From an uncultured Desulfovibrio sp. (GTDB lineage: Bacteria; Desulfobacterota; Desulfovibrionia; Desulfovibrionales; Desulfovibrionaceae), in the NCBI GenBank assembly GCA_947177085.1, contig CAMWTD010000082.1, forward strand, positions 1-8,555: a DNA stretch of 8,555 bases, written 5' to 3'. Shown piece after piece: positions 7,263 to 8,555 of the stretch. Each line of letters begins with the position of its first letter. Within the stretch, counting starts at the first letter, position 1. The notes under the pieces are model-generated. The model was not told the DNA's origin and did not search any database. It saw only the letters and a program-made list of their open reading frames with translations. Made by a program: the position numbers and the translations under genes.

Positions 7263-7892
7263 TCATGGGCGCTTGGCCCGGCTTCCGCATCCGTGCGGGG
7301 CATAGGTAAAGGTGAGGGCGCTCCCGGCGGGGGCGAGTTCCGGGAGCGGGGTTTCCGGCCGCCCCGCGCCCGGGGGGAGCAACAGGGTGTGCCCCGCCAC
7401 GCGGCCCACGCGCACGTCGAAGCTCTCCAGGGGGCGCGCGTAGCCGCTCATGACGATGCGCCCATCCCCCGTGCTCATGCGCTGGCCCGGCTCCGGGACG
7501 GAGGGGAGACCCGCGCCGAAATCCTGATAGACGGTCTTGTCCAGATGGATAATGCCGTCCCTGATAAGAAAATGGTCTTCCACCGGCGTGAGCGCAACGG
7601 AATGGGTATAGCGGATGGCAAAGCCCTGCCCCTCCTCAAGAGGCCACGCGCCCGCCACAGCTCCCGCGGCATCGAGGACGCAGAGCTCGCCCGCCCCCTC
7701 GTCGGCCGCGCCCGCAGCCGGTGGCAGCAGCAGGGCCGCGCCCAGAATGAGCGCTGCCAGCGGGAGGCCGCCCAGCAGGCGGCCAAGGCCCTCCCTCGTA
7801 CCACCGCCGGTCCAGGGCGAAAAACCGCGCCGGGCGGGAGCCTGTCCCGCCCGGTCGTCGCTATAAAGCCCGTATTCAGGAGACGTCTTCAA
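7263..7892 (-). CDS. DUF1850 domain protein of the TAXI-TRAP operon
   Basis: A 209-residue protein as read from a TTG start. The N-terminal 38 residues are polar and Arg-rich, followed by a hydrophobic segment (about 39-62, ending PPAAGAA) that is probably a signal peptide or membrane anchor. The rest is DUF1850, recognised by IRYTHSVALTPVEDHF (93-108) and the QDFGAGLP (123-130) motif. Such proteins sit beside TAXI binding protein and fused permease genes in many bacteria; the role is unestablished, and exposure to the periplasm is inferred. The TTG lies three bases after the binding-protein stop without a good Shine-Dalgarno site, so translation may be coupled. No ATG or GTG occurs in frame before the hydrophobic segment, so a non-standard CTG start near residue 39 after an AGGGAGG is the main alternative. 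Confidence 0.8.
   Translation of the reverse strand: MKTSPEYGLYSDDRAGQAPARRGFSPWTGGGTREGLGRLLGGLPLAALILGAALLLPPAAGAADEGAGELCVLDAAGAVAGAWPLEEGQGFAIRYTHSVALTPVEDHFLIRDGIIHLDKTVYQDFGAGLPSVPEPGQRMSTGDGRIVMSGYARPLESFDVRVGRVAGHTLLLPPGAGRPETPLPELAPAGSALTFTYAPHGCGSRAKRP
7820..7854 (-). terminator. Candidate intra-operon attenuator hairpin
   Basis: On the minus strand CCGGGCGGGA and its exact complement TCCCGCCCGG form a 10-bp stem (7854-7845 with 7839-7830) around a five-base loop. Five bases after the stem comes TTTTT (7824-7820). The element lies between the binding-protein gene and the bulk of the DUF1850 gene, in codons 13-25 if the TTG start is right. It could terminate part of the transcripts after the binding protein. 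The gap before the T-tract and its position in coding sequence lower confidence. Confidence 0.35.
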
Positions 7893-7895
7893 GGT

Positions 7896-8555
7896 CTACT
7901 TCAGGATGCCCTTTTCCTTGAGGTACTTTTCCGCACCAGGATGGAAGGGGATGGTCACGCCGTCGGCGGCCTTTTCGAGCAGTATCTCCGAGCCCTTGTT
8001 GTGCCCCTTGGCCACGTCGCCAAGGTTCTCGAACAGGGTCTTGGTGAGATTGTAGGCCACATCTTCGGGCATGTCCTTATTGGCCACGAGGATGGCCTGG
8101 ACGGAGAGGGTGGGCACGGCGTTTTCCTGGCCCTTGTAGGTCTTGGCCGGGATGGCGTCCTTCACAAGATAGGGGAACTTGGCGATAACCTCGTCCGCCT
8201 TGGCGCCTTCGAGCGGCACAAAGACCACGTCCTGCGTGGTGGTGATGTCCTGGATGGCCGGAGCCGGCGTGCCGATGGAGAAGACGAAGCCGTCCACCTG
8301 GCGGTCCTTGAACTGGTCGGCCGTCTCGCCGTAGGGGAGGAAGATGGGCTCCAGGTTCTTGTAGTCGAGCCCGTAGAAATCGAAGATCTGGCGGCAGTTC
8401 ACCTCATTGCCGCTGCCGCGCGCGCCCACGGAGACCTTCTTGCCCTTGAAGTCCTCGAGGTTCTTCACGCCGCTGTCCTTGCTGGCGACGACGTGGATAT
8501 ATTCGGGATACAGCCGGGCGATGGCGCGCACATCGCCGAGCTTGCCCTTGAAGGG
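7896..8555 (-). CDS. TAXI family TRAP solute-binding protein, partial
   Basis: The 3' part of a periplasmic binding protein that captures the solute and hands it to the TRAP permease downstream. The 219 visible residues run from the window edge (frame open through 8555, first residues PFKGKLGDVRAIARLYPEY) to the stop at 7896; the signal peptide and first lobe are outside. TAXI-family features are the YIHVVASKDSGVKNLEDFKG segment, KVSVGARGSGNE after it, PYGETADQFKDRQVDGFVFSIGTPAP, and the C-terminal IPFHPGAEKYLKEKG, usual for the family. A GTG at 8531 could be mistaken for a start but lies in the middle of the domain. This is the first gene of the TRAP operon. The ligand is not readable from this portion. 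Confidence 0.93.
   Translation of the reverse strand, partial: PFKGKLGDVRAIARLYPEYIHVVASKDSGVKNLEDFKGKKVSVGARGSGNEVNCRQIFDFYGLDYKNLEPIFLPYGETADQFKDRQVDGFVFSIGTPAPAIQDITTTQDVVFVPLEGAKADEVIAKFPYLVKDAIPAKTYKGQENAVPTLSVQAILVANKDMPEDVAYNLTKTLFENLGDVAKGHNKGSEILLEKAADGVTIPFHPGAEKYLKEKGILK

Overview
The window is GC-rich bacterial DNA carrying six protein genes, with no RNA genes, insertion sequences or CRISPR arrays that I can see. The gene set suggests a Gram-negative anaerobe of the Desulfovibrio type: a stand-alone DUF2156 acyltransferase-like protein, a CI/LexA-like S24 regulator, and a TAXI-type TRAP transporter operon with DUF1850. That placement is inference from gene content; no marker gene fixes the genus.

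Left part, plus strand (1-4077). A non-coding leader with a hairpin is followed by a near-consensus sigma70 promoter (249-277) and lysA (diaminopimelate decarboxylase, last step of lysine synthesis). A long perfect inverted repeat separates lysA from a MATE-family membrane exporter. After a short gap comes a protein with the fold of the soluble catalytic half of MprF-type aminoacyl-phosphatidylglycerol synthases. The latter two genes each have a good Shine-Dalgarno site and probably form one transcription unit.

Middle, minus strand (4146-5060). A 237-residue helix-turn-helix/S24-peptidase repressor is read convergently towards the DUF2156 gene. Its upstream region is the only clearly AT-rich stretch of the window. 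It holds a plausible extended -10 promoter, repeated CAAGTT-type half-sites that overlap the -35, two A-tracts spaced exactly 20 bp, and a large inverted repeat in the mRNA leader. This looks like an autoregulated repressor without a visible prophage around it.

Right part, minus strand (5061-8555). A three-gene TAXI-TRAP transporter operon reads leftwards: solute-binding protein (cut by the window edge), DUF1850 protein, and fused 4TM/12TM permease, closed by a good intrinsic terminator. The DUF1850 gene begins at a TTG just after the binding-protein stop, and a GC-rich hairpin plus T-tract lies in its first codons, a possible attenuator that would lower permease relative to binding protein.

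I found no clearly new system. The points most worth checking are the repressor control region, the hairpin inside the TRAP operon, and the lysA / MATE / MprF-like-synthase neighbourhood.
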